From Variovorax ginsengisoli (GTDB taxonomy: Bacteria; Pseudomonadota; Gammaproteobacteria; Burkholderiales; Burkholderiaceae_C): DNA of 64,000 nt. The translations under genes and the position numbers were made by a program. Positions 29,753-39,298 of the stretch are shown here, one piece after another. Every line of letters starts with the position of its first letter. Position 1 is the stretch's first letter. The stretch spans positions 107,907 to 171,906 of the forward strand of contig NZ_JAUSRO010000016.1 in NCBI RefSeq assembly GCF_030811835.1, in the 5' to 3' direction. The notes under the pieces are model-generated. The model had not been told where the DNA came from and ran no database searches. It saw nothing but the letters and a program-made list of their open reading frames with translations.

Positions 29753-30730
29753 ATGAATTCATTGCCACTGCTGACCATTGCAATTCCCACATACAATCGC
29801 AATGCAATTGTAAGGGAGAATGTCGAGATTATTCTCTCTCAGGCGAAAGCGTGGATTCGTATCCTGATATTGGATAACTGTTCGCGCACACCTGTTGCAG
29901 AAACGCTTGAGGGATTGGTTGACTCCACCGCTGTAGATGTCGATATCCATCGAAATCCGGTGAACGTCGGCGCCAACGCAAATATCTTGAAGTGCATCGA
30001 GTTATGTAAGACGCCTTACTTGTGGGTGATTGGCGATGATGATTTTCTGGCGCCCGGCGTGCTTGACGTTGCGTATGAATTCATCAGGAACGAAGACGCT
30101 ATATGGGTGAATTTTTGCTCCAAGGACATTCACCAGCCGGAGAGGTTGAATTCTGTAGTCTCTGGTGATTTGAGGTCGTTCCTTGATTCTCTGAGTTCTA
30201 TCAATGAATTGGTCTTTATTTCAAATAATATTTACAGGACTGATTGCATTCAGGCAGGTCTACAGTTGGGATGCCTCTATCAATCCACCATGGCGCCACA
30301 TGTGGTGTCGATGATTGACGGTGTTTCGCGCGTTGATTTTTCTGGAAAATTTCATCTTCGCAACGAAGTGGTATTTCGGAGCATTTCGAACAATGCGGAC
30401 GAAGAAACGAGTTGGCCGCTGTATCAGGCGTTCATAGGAATAAATTCGCTTTATCAGCTGCCATTCAGAAATGGCCTTCGACGTGATGTGTTGCGGCTTG
30501 TGCGCGGTGCTCGTCACGGATGGTTATGCAACCGCCACATGTTTAGCGGCATGACGGGACTTAGTTCGGCAGTTGGAAAAAAGAATGCGTTTCTGACGGT
30601 CACAGGTTTATTTGCTTCACTTCTGGTTGTCGATGGCATTGGTGTGGTTGTGTCTTGGCCTGTAATTGCTGTCGCAATTTTGGCGGGCAAAAGAATTACA
30701 GCCGTATTTGATTCCATTCGAAAAAAGTAA
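29753..30730 (+). CDS. Family 2 glycosyltransferase (cluster A)
   Basis: The 325-aa GT-A enzyme has LTIAIPTYNRNA at the N-terminus, ILILDNCSRTP and the metal-binding WVIGDDDFL. The C-terminus is hydrophobic (about residues 285-315), suggesting membrane contact. The general pattern resembles GT2 enzymes such as abequosyltransferases in dideoxyhexose clusters, so it is a candidate to add the dideoxysugar; that is inference from context. It is followed 7 bp later by the next glycosyltransferase. Confidence 0.82.
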   Translation: MNSLPLLTIAIPTYNRNAIVRENVEIILSQAKAWIRILILDNCSRTPVAETLEGLVDSTAVDVDIHRNPVNVGANANILKCIELCKTPYLWVIGDDDFLAPGVLDVAYEFIRNEDAIWVNFCSKDIHQPERLNSVVSGDLRSFLDSLSSINELVFISNNIYRTDCIQAGLQLGCLYQSTMAPHVVSMIDGVSRVDFSGKFHLRNEVVFRSISNNADEETSWPLYQAFIGINSLYQLPFRNGLRRDVLRLVRGARHGWLCNRHMFSGMTGLSSAVGKKNAFLTVTGLFASLLVVDGIGVVVSWPVIAVAILAGKRITAVFDSIRKK

Positions 30731-30737
30731 TTACCAA

Positions 30738-31829
30738 ATGATCCATGTTGGAATTGATGGGCGCGCACTGCAAGGTCATCGTGCGGGGACGGGTCGCTAC
30801 GTATTCGAGCTTTGCAAGGAGCTTGATCGGTTGATGCCCGATGCAAAGTTTTTTGTGTATAGTGCAGAGCCCGTCGAAATGCCTGTCGTTTCCGATCGGT
30901 GGGTCTATCGAGTTGATGAAAAAAAATGGGCTAAGAAGCTGAAAAGTGTCATGTGGCTCAAGATCAGAGCAGGCCATTTATGTGCAAAAGATGATCTTGA
31001 CGTATTTTGGGCTAATGCGACTTTTGTGCCTAGGCTTAAAAGCTCGGTAAGAGTGGTTTCTACCGTGCATGATATGGCGTACCTCCTGGTTCCTGAGACG
31101 ATGAAAACGGTGACGTATTGGGCGTTCCGGCTTTTCTTTAGAAGGGATGTTGCAAGGGCGGATGACATCTTGTGCAACTCATTCGGAACCAAAGAGCGCT
31201 TGAAGAAAATGATTGGCGTGGACTCGGGAGACGTGGTGCAGCCCGCAATTGCTCCCATGTTTTGCAAATCTGATGCTTCGTCGCTGACGAGGGTATTGGA
31301 GAAATACCATATTGATGGACCATATTTCTTGACTGTTGGTACTCTTGAGCCTAGAAAAAATCTCGAGTCACTAATCCATGAATTTTCTGCCGGAAAGCGG
31401 GCAGGCGAACTCGGCAGTACTAAGTTACTGTTGGTCGGCGGGGGAGGCTGGAAAAACAAAAAACTCGTCGAGCTCATCCAGACCGCTGGGAGCGACGCAA
31501 TCGCCGCGCTCGGTTTTGTCGATGATGCTGACCTTCCGGTGCTTTATAGCGGAGCTTTTGCTTTTGTGTTTCCGTCGATTTATGAGGGATTCGGAATGCC
31601 TGTATTAGAGGCGCGGGCTTGTGAGACCCCGATTATCGCCTCAGACATACCTGAAATCAGGGAGGCAGGAGGGCGGGGTGCTTACTACTTCCCCGTAGGC
31701 TCATCCATTCGTAACGCATTGAAGCAGTTTTACTCAAATACGATTCGCCAATCCCCTGATCGAGACGAATTTCCAACATGGCGACGTGGTGCGGAGGCAT
31801 TGGCTCGATCATTTCGTGCCTCTGAATAG
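30738..31829 (+). CDS. Family 4 glycosyltransferase (cluster A)
   Basis: The 363-aa GT-B enzyme has an N-terminal acceptor domain starting MIHVGIDGRALQGHRAGTG. The donor-binding C-terminal domain has VGTLEPRKNLESL, LLLVGGGGWK and the E-x7-E motif PSIYEGFGMPVLEARA. These are typical of GT4 mannosyl- and rhamnosyltransferases. It starts at ATG 30738, 7 bp after the previous gene, and ends 4 bp before the polymerase gene. Confidence 0.88.
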   Translation: MIHVGIDGRALQGHRAGTGRYVFELCKELDRLMPDAKFFVYSAEPVEMPVVSDRWVYRVDEKKWAKKLKSVMWLKIRAGHLCAKDDLDVFWANATFVPRLKSSVRVVSTVHDMAYLLVPETMKTVTYWAFRLFFRRDVARADDILCNSFGTKERLKKMIGVDSGDVVQPAIAPMFCKSDASSLTRVLEKYHIDGPYFLTVGTLEPRKNLESLIHEFSAGKRAGELGSTKLLLVGGGGWKNKKLVELIQTAGSDAIAALGFVDDADLPVLYSGAFAFVFPSIYEGFGMPVLEARACETPIIASDIPEIREAGGRGAYYFPVGSSIRNALKQFYSNTIRQSPDRDEFPTWRRGAEALARSFRASE

Positions 31830-31833
31830 ATAA

Positions 31834-33195
31834 ATGGCGATCACCGTACTTGGGGTATTTTTCTTTCTTGCAGGGATCCTGGCGTTTGCTGCGCGACCGA
31901 AATATCTTCTTCCGATTTTGGTTTTTGCAGCTATTTTTCAAGGTGCTGCGGTATTTAATCTCAGTGGTGGCATTGCCTACGGCTTGTCGCCGTATTACTT
32001 TATAGCCTCATTGGTCTTTGTGAAGCAATTGACCTTCATAGAGCCTGTTGTATTGGCGTATTGGCCGAATTTGAGGTTTTGGTTGTGCTTTTTTGTTGTC
32101 GTTGTCGTTGTCATGGCGATGACGATGCCGTTTCTGTTTTCAGGGTTGCCTGTTTATAACCCACGGGCTGGGGTGGATGAGCAATATGGTAGTTTGACGG
32201 ATTTGGCATTTGGTTTTGGTAATCTCTCGCATATTGTGTATTTGATTTTGAATGCCTCCGTCTTGCGTGCATTTTTTCTTGCGTCCAATTTCGGCCCGCG
32301 AGAGTTGATTGGTAAGGCATTCGATTTTTCTGCCGGTGTAGTCGTAATTGTGGGGCTATATCAGTGGATGCATATGATGTTTGGTGTGCCTTTTCCTTTT
32401 GATTTGATCTATAGCAATGCTCAAATTCGTGAGGCTATGCCTGATGATATGCAGGGCTACTCGCGAATATTCTCGACTTTCCCGGAGTCCTCGTACTGTG
32501 CGGCATATTTGACGGCGTATCTTTTTTATTTTATTTTCGCGAAGAATAAAGATTTTGTTCTCTCCTTTTTTGGTGTTGCCTGCGTGGGGGTCGTGTTGCT
32601 CTGCATTGCATTGACAGGGTCGACGACTGGTTATCTCGCGTTGATGGCAACTGCTCTTTTCGCGCTGATTGTGGAGAGTTATGGGAAGACAAAGGCCTTT
32701 CTTTATGGCGTCGTCACTTTGTTGGTTTTCGTTCTTTCTATTTTTGCTTTTGCACTTACACCTTTTGGCCAAGAGTTGATTATTAAAACACTTTTGGAAA
32801 AAGGCGATACCCTGTCCACGCTGCATAGGCTTGCGGCTGATCAGCGTGCCATCGAAATATTTTTTGAAACATTTGGACTCGGTGTCGGGTTGGGGTCGAA
32901 TCGTGCTTCGAGTTTCATATCAACCACGTTATCCAACTTTGGTCTGATAGGTTTTTTGTTGATGATGTTCTGCGTCTTCCTTCATTTGTCGTGGCTTTGG
33001 GTTAATTATAATTTCTCCAGGAAGATTCAGTTGCCTCGCATGAGTGCCATGTGGGCATTCGTTTCTTTATTGGCGGCAATGATCTTGGCAATACCGGATA
33101 TTAATTGGCCGATATTCTGGGTTGTATGGGGTGTGAGTGTGGTGATGTCAGTTCAGCGAACGGATTACATGCCTGGCGTGCGGGTTGGGCTTTGA
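31834..33195 (+). CDS. O-antigen/EPS polymerase, Wzy-like (cluster A)
   Basis: The 453-aa protein has about ten or more hydrophobic segments and one larger hydrophilic loop (about residues 100-145 and again near 195-220), the usual Wzy/O-antigen ligase-polymerase look. Wzy proteins share little sequence, so the call rests on topology and position between glycosyltransferase genes, with one flippase and one Wzz in the same cluster. A WaaL-type ligase is a less likely alternative. Confidence 0.72.
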   Translation: MAITVLGVFFFLAGILAFAARPKYLLPILVFAAIFQGAAVFNLSGGIAYGLSPYYFIASLVFVKQLTFIEPVVLAYWPNLRFWLCFFVVVVVVMAMTMPFLFSGLPVYNPRAGVDEQYGSLTDLAFGFGNLSHIVYLILNASVLRAFFLASNFGPRELIGKAFDFSAGVVVIVGLYQWMHMMFGVPFPFDLIYSNAQIREAMPDDMQGYSRIFSTFPESSYCAAYLTAYLFYFIFAKNKDFVLSFFGVACVGVVLLCIALTGSTTGYLALMATALFALIVESYGKTKAFLYGVVTLLVFVLSIFAFALTPFGQELIIKTLLEKGDTLSTLHRLAADQRAIEIFFETFGLGVGLGSNRASSFISTTLSNFGLIGFLLMMFCVFLHLSWLWVNYNFSRKIQLPRMSAMWAFVSLLAAMILAIPDINWPIFWVVWGVSVVMSVQRTDYMPGVRVGL

Positions 33196-33222
33196 TATGC
33201 CTTCTTTCTACGAAGGGGAATT

Positions 33223-34254
33223 ATGAAATTGGCATTTGATGGCAGAGTATTTCGCCATGAAAATATCGGCGGTGTTGAGCGTTATGCACAGTCGCTCTAT
33301 GACCAGCTGAAGAAAATCTCGGACGTTGAATTGTTAGTGCCAAAATCGCACGATCGTTATTCGCAGCATCTGTGGGTTCAAACTGGGCTACCAATGGCCA
33401 CGATGCGAGCTAAGGCAGACGCATTATTTTGCCCTGTGACGGCTGGACCTGTGTTTTTGCCAAGATCCGTGCGGCTGGTTGTGACTATTCATGATTTGGC
33501 ATATTTTAGATTCCCGGATATGTACTCATCCGCATTCAGGAATTACTACAAAGTGCTGTTGCCCGCAGTGGTCAAGCGAGCAGACGCGATCATTGCGCTT
33601 ACTGAAGTTGAGCGAAAAAATATCGTCTCTTATTTCCCTGGTATAGAAAAGAAGATCAGTGTTGTATATTCTGGTGTGGGGCATGAGTTTCGGGTTTCGA
33701 ATTCGGTAGCGCCGAAAGAGAAAATCATATTAGCTGTGAGCTCTTTGAACAAGCACAAGAATATTACTGCGTTGGTGAATGCGTTTTCCTCTGTGCATGA
33801 CAAGATTCCGCATAAGTTGGTTCTTGTCGGTGGAGCGCGCTCCATAATCTCTACGGATAACTCTATTGCCGAAGCTTTGAAAAATATTCCGGCTGATCGT
33901 GTCGTCCTGACTGGATATGTTTCTGATAAAGAGCTGATAGATTGGTACCGAAGAGCTGAAATATTTGTCTTCCCCTCTCTCTTTGAGGGCTTCGGATTGC
34001 CTCCTTTGGAGGCAATGTCCGCTGGTTGTGCGGTGATTGCGTCTGATCGTTCTTGTATTCCTGAGGTTTGTGGTGAGGGTGCGATTTATTTCGATGCAGG
34101 AAGCCCTGTCGCACTTGCGGAATCGATGATGAATTTGTCGCGTGACGATGCGCTGCGAGACGATTTGCGGACGAGGGGCATCCTGCATGCTGCGAAATTC
34201 AATTGGGAGCGTACGGGGGAGCTCACGCTTAAGGCCATTGAGGCTGCTCTCTGA
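33223..34254 (+). CDS. Family 4 glycosyltransferase (cluster A)
   Basis: The 343-aa GT-B enzyme starts MKLAFDGRVFRHENIGGVERY. It has the donor-domain signature SSLNKHKNITALV and the E-x7-E motif FPSLFEGFGLPPLEAMSAGC. Paralogous in layout to the GT4 at 30738. A ribosome site GGGGAA lies just before the ATG. It probably adds one sugar of the repeat unit; donor and acceptor are unknown. Confidence 0.88.
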   Translation: MKLAFDGRVFRHENIGGVERYAQSLYDQLKKISDVELLVPKSHDRYSQHLWVQTGLPMATMRAKADALFCPVTAGPVFLPRSVRLVVTIHDLAYFRFPDMYSSAFRNYYKVLLPAVVKRADAIIALTEVERKNIVSYFPGIEKKISVVYSGVGHEFRVSNSVAPKEKIILAVSSLNKHKNITALVNAFSSVHDKIPHKLVLVGGARSIISTDNSIAEALKNIPADRVVLTGYVSDKELIDWYRRAEIFVFPSLFEGFGLPPLEAMSAGCAVIASDRSCIPEVCGEGAIYFDAGSPVALAESMMNLSRDDALRDDLRTRGILHAAKFNWERTGELTLKAIEAAL

Positions 34255-34262
34255 AAGCTGAG

Positions 34263-35189
34263 ATGAACAGCAAAAAAGATCGCCCCTCCGTACTTGTTTT
34301 GATGGCGACCTACAACGGAGCTCCCTGGGTGAGGGCCCAGGTTGATTCCATCATGTCGCAAAAGGGCGTAGACGTTCATTTGGTCATCAGCGACGATCGT
34401 TCCAAAGATGGAACGGTGTCAATGCTTCAGACTATCTTCGGTTCCGACACGCGCGTTGAAATTCGTGAACGAGAGAAGAGCAGCGGCTCTGCTGGGGCCA
34501 ATTTTGGAAGCATGATCCGCGATGCAACGGATTGCCTCGATTACGATTTCGTGGCGCTGGCCGATCAAGACGATATTTGGAACGAAGAAAAGCTCCTGCA
34601 TGCGGTGACGGCGCTAGCTGGAGCCCAGGGAGGTTATTCTTGCGCAGCGGAAGCATTTTGGGATGATGGAAGAAAAAAGGTTCTTCGACAGAGCCCCATT
34701 CTTCGCAGGGCAGATTTCCTTTATGAAGGCGCTGGGCAAGGATGTACTTTTGTTCTTCCTTCAGAAACATTCAGCCACGTTCAGTTATTCTGTAAAAAAA
34801 ACGAAGCATTGGTCCTGCCATTTCACTATCACGATTGGCTAATCTACCTTATCGTTCGAGCGCGAGGTTTTAATTGGATTTTCGATCAGGCTTCGTGGAT
34901 TCGCTACCGTCAGCATGCAGGTAATGAAATCGGGGCGAGAAAAGGGATCAGATCTGTCATGCGTCGATTGACCATGATTTCCGACGGATGGTATCGGCGG
35001 CAGATTGAGATGGCAGGTGCGATCTATTTGGCTTCAGGTGGGCGTGATCCGTTGGTGTTGAAACTGATCGAGCGGCACCGAGCCCGTGCAAAGCGTGCCA
35101 TTTTGGCTATCCAGGTCTTGGCACATGGGCGCCGCAAGCTGCCAGATCGTGGCGTGTTATCTGTCGCTGCTGCGCTTGGCTACATCTAA
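34263..35189 (+). CDS. Family 2 glycosyltransferase, rhamnosyltransferase-like (cluster A)
   Basis: The 308-aa GT-A enzyme has VLVLMATYNGAPWVRAQVDS, ISDDRSKDGT and FVALADQDDIWNEEK, close to the O-antigen rhamnosyltransferase group that uses dTDP-rhamnose. The rml genes at 59-62.6 kb would provide that donor. It is the last recognised gene of cluster A and starts 8 bp after the previous gene. Confidence 0.85.
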   Translation: MNSKKDRPSVLVLMATYNGAPWVRAQVDSIMSQKGVDVHLVISDDRSKDGTVSMLQTIFGSDTRVEIREREKSSGSAGANFGSMIRDATDCLDYDFVALADQDDIWNEEKLLHAVTALAGAQGGYSCAAEAFWDDGRKKVLRQSPILRRADFLYEGAGQGCTFVLPSETFSHVQLFCKKNEALVLPFHYHDWLIYLIVRARGFNWIFDQASWIRYRQHAGNEIGARKGIRSVMRRLTMISDGWYRRQIEMAGAIYLASGGRDPLVLKLIERHRARAKRAILAIQVLAHGRRKLPDRGVLSVAAALGYI

Positions 35190-35201
35190 AAGTGCAGATG
35201 A

Positions 35202-35612
35202 GTTCCAAAGCGCCGACTGATAAGTTTTTGCCTTCTAGTCGAAATTGCAACGAATGGCACCGTCAATGCGCCAAGGAAACCTTATCAAATTCCTGAGAAA
35301 AACTTGGTGTCCGGCAGTAATTTGATTGCTGAATTTCCTGTTGTAAGCAATGAAGCCTATCTGGTCAGGGTCGAATTCTTGGATAATGCAGGGCCTGCAA
35401 GAAAGACGTACCTCTTGGCTGTTGCATTTGCTGAAGGAGTGCAGAGCGTGACGGTGATTTCGCAGTTGATTGACTACTATGGGGGTAACATGCCATACCC
35501 GGCGTTTTCTATGAATTCGTCCAATCTGATTGCCTCTGCAGATTTTTCGAACACTGTCGGGTGTAACCTGACCATCACGCAGATTGGCCACTCAAGCGCC
35601 TTTAGCTTGTGA
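35202..35612 (+). CDS. Hypothetical open frame without clear start, possible gene remnant
   Basis: The frame is open from 35202 to a TGA at 35610-35612, but no ATG or GTG start with a ribosome site is visible near its beginning; TTG 35304 is one option (102 aa). Residues such as NLVSGSNLIAEFPVVSNEAY look like a beta-rich secreted or fibre-like domain. Codon use looks more natural on this strand than on the reverse. It may be the end of a truncated gene at the cluster A boundary. I do not recognise the family. The rest of 35190-35662 holds nothing I can identify. Confidence 0.3.
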   Translation, partial: VPKRRLISFCLLVEIATNGTVNAPRKPYQIPEKNLVSGSNLIAEFPVVSNEAYLVRVEFLDNAGPARKTYLLAVAFAEGVQSVTVISQLIDYYGGNMPYPAFSMNSSNLIASADFSNTVGCNLTITQIGHSSAFSL

Positions 35613-35662
35613 GGTTTTCGTCAAAAAGACCGGGTCTAGGCTGCATTCCGATAGAGCGGATA

Positions 35663-38600
35663 TTAAAACGCCCACCGCGCGTGCACACTCCCCAACCCAA
35701 TCGACACCTGCGGCCGCCCGCGCTGCGCACTTTCCTGGTCTGACAGCATCGATCCGATGGCGTAGCCGACCACGCCGCCGGCCACCACGTCGGACAACCA
35801 GTGCTTGCGCCCCGGCAGGCGGCCGAGGCCGGTAAGGGCGGCGGCGCCGTAGAGCCAGGGCATGTCGTATTGCTGCGCGAACGGCGTGACCAGGGCGAAG
35901 GCGAGGGCGGTGTGGTTCGATGGAAAGCCCGAACTGGCGGAACCGCTCTTGAAGCCGTCGAAGTGGCTCGATCCCATGCCGTCTTCGGGCCGCGCACGGC
36001 CCACTGCGTAGCGTGTCAAGGTGGTCACGCCCAGCGTCAGGGCGCCGGCCTTGAGTGAGGTCCAGCCGGTGTCTGTGTACCCGTCGCCGAACAGGCCGAT
36101 GGCGGCGGCCCCGGCGCCGACGCCCAGCAGCACGGGCAGGGCGCTCGCCGCCTTGCCGGCGCGCAGGGAGCCGCTGCCTTGCAGGTGGTTCTGCGAAAAC
36201 TTGTCCACGCTCTTGTCCAGCGTGGCCGCACCCAGGATGAGGCCACCTGCCCACAACCAGCTCGACGCGGCCGACGGCGCGGTCATCTGGTAGCCCATCG
36301 TGCGCGCGCTGCGGCCCAGATCGGTCAGCAGCCACAGCGGCCCGCGTTCGCCCGCGTTGTCGTCCTCGCTGCCGCTTCCCAGGCCGAAGATGTCGTCGCC
36401 GGCCGACCTCTTGCCGCTGCCCGGTGAGCCGAAGCGGAAGGCGCGCTGGTCGCGGGCTGCCGTCATGTCGTACAGCGTGTTCGACCGGGCCAGGCGGGCG
36501 CCGCCGTCGCGCGTCAGCGGGTTCCACAGGAAGTTGGCCGTGAAGCTGCTCGACCGTGGCAGCAGTGCGTCGAATGGAATCGACAGGTAGATGCCCTTGT
36601 CGAAGCTGCCTTCGCCGAACTGCGCGGCCGACACATTGGTCTTGGTCGCGTAGGCGCCCAAGGTCACGCCGTTGTTGAAGCGGCGGCTGATGTCCACCGT
36701 CACGCCGCGGTCGCCGGCGAGGTACTGGCCTGCGCTCACCTTGGCCAGCACACCGTTCCAGCCGGTGTCCCAGTACAGCGTGGCGTGGCCGGTGGTGACC
36801 TTGTAGTCGCGCAGGCTGAAGTCCTGGTCGAAGCCGCGCTGCTGCACGCGGTTCACATCCACGCCGAAGGCCACGCGGCTTTGCGAAGGCCGGTACAGCC
36901 ATTCGGCCCCCACGCCCGCGAACATGGATTCCAGCGCGCCGCCGTAGACGCTGTAGTAGCTGTTGCTCGTCAACTGGCTGGCATGCGTGAGCTGCAGATT
37001 GGGAATCGTCAGGCGCGAGGACGTGACGTACTCGCGCTGGTAGGTGCGCACGCGGGGCAGATCGCTCGGCGCGGTGTAGCTGAACTTGTTGAAGTTGTCG
37101 ACGGCACGCAGGTTCAGCGCGCCATTGAGCCAGGTGCTTTCAGAAAAACGGTATTCCGCCGAGGCCTGAAAGCCGATCTGGTACAGCAGGAAGGCGTCCG
37201 GCCCACCGAGGATCTGGGTGGTGCTTGGCGTCACGCCGAAGGTCAGCTTGTCGCTCGGGCGCGTCCACTGGCTGAGCGGGTCGCTGGCGGCAGATGAGTC
37301 CGCCGCAGAGGCGTCGCCCGTGCTGATGTCATTGGGCCGCGTGCGTGGCGGTGCGTAGTCGAGCCGGCCCGCCGCGGCTACCGCGGTCGGTGGCAGCGCC
37401 TGGTAATGCGCCGCCACCCAGGCGTCGCGGTCGATTTCCTGCGCATGCAAGGCGATGCCGCGCTCGTTGTAGTGCATCACGAAGCGCTTGATCTCTGCCG
37501 GTGCATCGCGATGCAGCACTGCCGTGATCTGCTCGACGCGCGCTTCGCGGTACACGGTGTTGCTGTCGGTGATCCACACATGCAGCGAGGTGGCCTGCGG
37601 ATCGATGCGCTGCACCTTCCAGCCCGTGCGCGCCTCGATGTCGGCGGCCGTGCTCGGCCAGCCCGGCGACGCCGAAGGCGGCTGGGGCGAAAAGCGCGGC
37701 GCGGGTGGGTCGGCGAGCTTGGGCATCTGCAGCGTCGCCAGGTCGGTCGTCAACGTCATGCCCACCATGAACTTGTTGCCGCGCTCGATGCCGGCCGAAA
37801 ACGCCACGCTCGGTGCGTATTGGTACACAAGCCCCACGTTCACGGGCGTGCGCTGCACCTGATTGTTGCCCAGCGGCTCGTTCTGGTAGTTGTTGCCTTC
37901 GTACTCCACCTTGAGTGTGAGCGGCTCCCATGGTGTGCGCCACTGCACGCCCCCGAACAGTGCGGCCGGCCCGCGGAAGTACGTTTTGGAATTGGTGGTG
38001 CCGGTGGTGTCGGACGTCGGCCGGGTCCTGAACTTGTCGCTGATCGCGATCAGCGGATTGCGCACATTGCCGCTGTTGCCCAAGTAGCCCCAGCCGAGGC
38101 CCAGGCTGAAGTCCAGGTCGCCATAGCGCTTGTTGGCCACCAGGTATTCCGACGAGAACAGACCCGTGCCGCCCAGGTCGCGAAAACCCAACGCCACCTC
38201 GGGCACGTAGGCGGACTCGCGCCACAGCCGCGCCTTGACGTCGATGCTCTTGTCCTTGTAGTCCTGGTCGCTGATGCCGTAGATACGGTTGTTGATCGAG
38301 GTGTAACGAAAGCCCGCTTCCAGCCAGTCGAGTGGCTGGAACATCACGTTCAGCCGCGTGTAGGGCTCGACGTAGGAGATCGACGTGCGCATGGTGCCTG
38401 TGCCGCTCATGCGCGCCGTGGGTGTCTGCAGCAGGCCGACCTCGCCCCAGTCGTTGCTGGTCGCTGTATGTTCGCTGTAGCGCGGTGCCGGCTCGGGCAG
38501 CACCGACACCATCGGTGGCAGCGCGGCATCGACCGGCTGCGGCGACGCGCCTTGCGTCGCCAGGAACTTGATCAGCCCGTCCGACACGGCCACCAGCGTG

Positions 38601-39298
38601 GCGTCGTTGCGCGGGGGCGCCCAGATCCACGCGCCTGGTGCGGGCTCATCGGCTGGCTCGGCGCTCCAGTGCGCCACCCCCACGCGCGCTTGGCGCCCAT
38701 CGGGCTGCGCCACCCAGGCCCAGTCGGCCGAGGAAGACGACGACGACGCTGCCGCCGTCCCGCTGCCGGCATTGCAGGCGGCCACATAGTCCCAGGCCAT
38801 GCGCCCGGGGGTGTGGGGCACTTGGCACAGCGCACCGTTTGAGCGCACCACGGCCACCGTGGTCAGGCGCGGTGCGGGCACCAGCTGCTGGCCTGCGGCC
38901 AACACCGGATCCTGCGCTGGGTTGCTCTGCAGCCACCGCGCTTCCACGCTGCCCAGCGCGGCCCGCCCCGTCACCGGCAGGCCCTGCAGCCAGGCTGCAA
39001 GCCGCTGGCGATCGGTTACGGCGCTGCCCGCGGCAGCCGGTTCGGTCTGCAACTGGGCGAGTATGTTGTTCTTGAGCACCTGCTGCGCGGTGCGCTCCTG
39101 CGGCACGCGCCACGACAAACCGATGTTGCTGCTGCCCGGCGGCTGCCGCAGCAGCCAGTCGCTCAGGCGCTCGCCGGGTTGAACATCGACCGCCGCCGAC
39201 TGCGCGGCTGCGCTGCAGCAAGCGGCCAGCCAGAGACAGGCGGTGGCGATCTGACTGAGGCGGCAGGGCTGAGGTCGGCGGGTGGTGAATGGCATCAT
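35663..39298 (-). CDS. Fused GfcC/YjbG-like, YjbH-like outer-membrane protein and PAP2 phosphatase
   Basis: The 1211-aa protein starts with a signal peptide ending in CCSAAAQ. Residues about 30-270 resemble the capsule protein GfcC/YjbG (GLPVTGRAAL, QPDGRQARVGVAHWS, PGAWIWAPP). The long middle (about 290-1010) looks like the YjbH/GfcD beta-barrel exopolysaccharide family (e.g. VSYVEPYTRLNVMFQPLDWLEAGFRYT-like repeats of aromatic strands). Residues about 1020-1185 carry PAP2 phosphatase motifs RYAVGRARP, FPSNHTA and GRKHWLSDV. The end, SVHARWAF, is outer-membrane-like. The ATG at 39298 overlaps the stop of the lipoprotein gene (ATGA). ATG 39316 is an alternative. The PAP2 part could act on a lipid-linked phosphate, but its location is unclear. 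Confidence 0.8.
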   Translation of the reverse strand: MMPFTTRRPQPCRLSQIATACLWLAACCSAAAQSAAVDVQPGERLSDWLLRQPPGSSNIGLSWRVPQERTAQQVLKNNILAQLQTEPAAAGSAVTDRQRLAAWLQGLPVTGRAALGSVEARWLQSNPAQDPVLAAGQQLVPAPRLTTVAVVRSNGALCQVPHTPGRMAWDYVAACNAGSGTAAASSSSSSADWAWVAQPDGRQARVGVAHWSAEPADEPAPGAWIWAPPRNDATLVAVSDGLIKFLATQGASPQPVDAALPPMVSVLPEPAPRYSEHTATSNDWGEVGLLQTPTARMSGTGTMRTSISYVEPYTRLNVMFQPLDWLEAGFRYTSINNRIYGISDQDYKDKSIDVKARLWRESAYVPEVALGFRDLGGTGLFSSEYLVANKRYGDLDFSLGLGWGYLGNSGNVRNPLIAISDKFRTRPTSDTTGTTNSKTYFRGPAALFGGVQWRTPWEPLTLKVEYEGNNYQNEPLGNNQVQRTPVNVGLVYQYAPSVAFSAGIERGNKFMVGMTLTTDLATLQMPKLADPPAPRFSPQPPSASPGWPSTAADIEARTGWKVQRIDPQATSLHVWITDSNTVYREARVEQITAVLHRDAPAEIKRFVMHYNERGIALHAQEIDRDAWVAAHYQALPPTAVAAAGRLDYAPPRTRPNDISTGDASAADSSAASDPLSQWTRPSDKLTFGVTPSTTQILGGPDAFLLYQIGFQASAEYRFSESTWLNGALNLRAVDNFNKFSYTAPSDLPRVRTYQREYVTSSRLTIPNLQLTHASQLTSNSYYSVYGGALESMFAGVGAEWLYRPSQSRVAFGVDVNRVQQRGFDQDFSLRDYKVTTGHATLYWDTGWNGVLAKVSAGQYLAGDRGVTVDISRRFNNGVTLGAYATKTNVSAAQFGEGSFDKGIYLSIPFDALLPRSSSFTANFLWNPLTRDGGARLARSNTLYDMTAARDQRAFRFGSPGSGKRSAGDDIFGLGSGSEDDNAGERGPLWLLTDLGRSARTMGYQMTAPSAASSWLWAGGLILGAATLDKSVDKFSQNHLQGSGSLRAGKAASALPVLLGVGAGAAAIGLFGDGYTDTGWTSLKAGALTLGVTTLTRYAVGRARPEDGMGSSHFDGFKSGSASSGFPSNHTALAFALVTPFAQQYDMPWLYGAAALTGLGRLPGRKHWLSDVVAGGVVGYAIGSMLSDQESAQRGRPQVSIGLGSVHARWAF

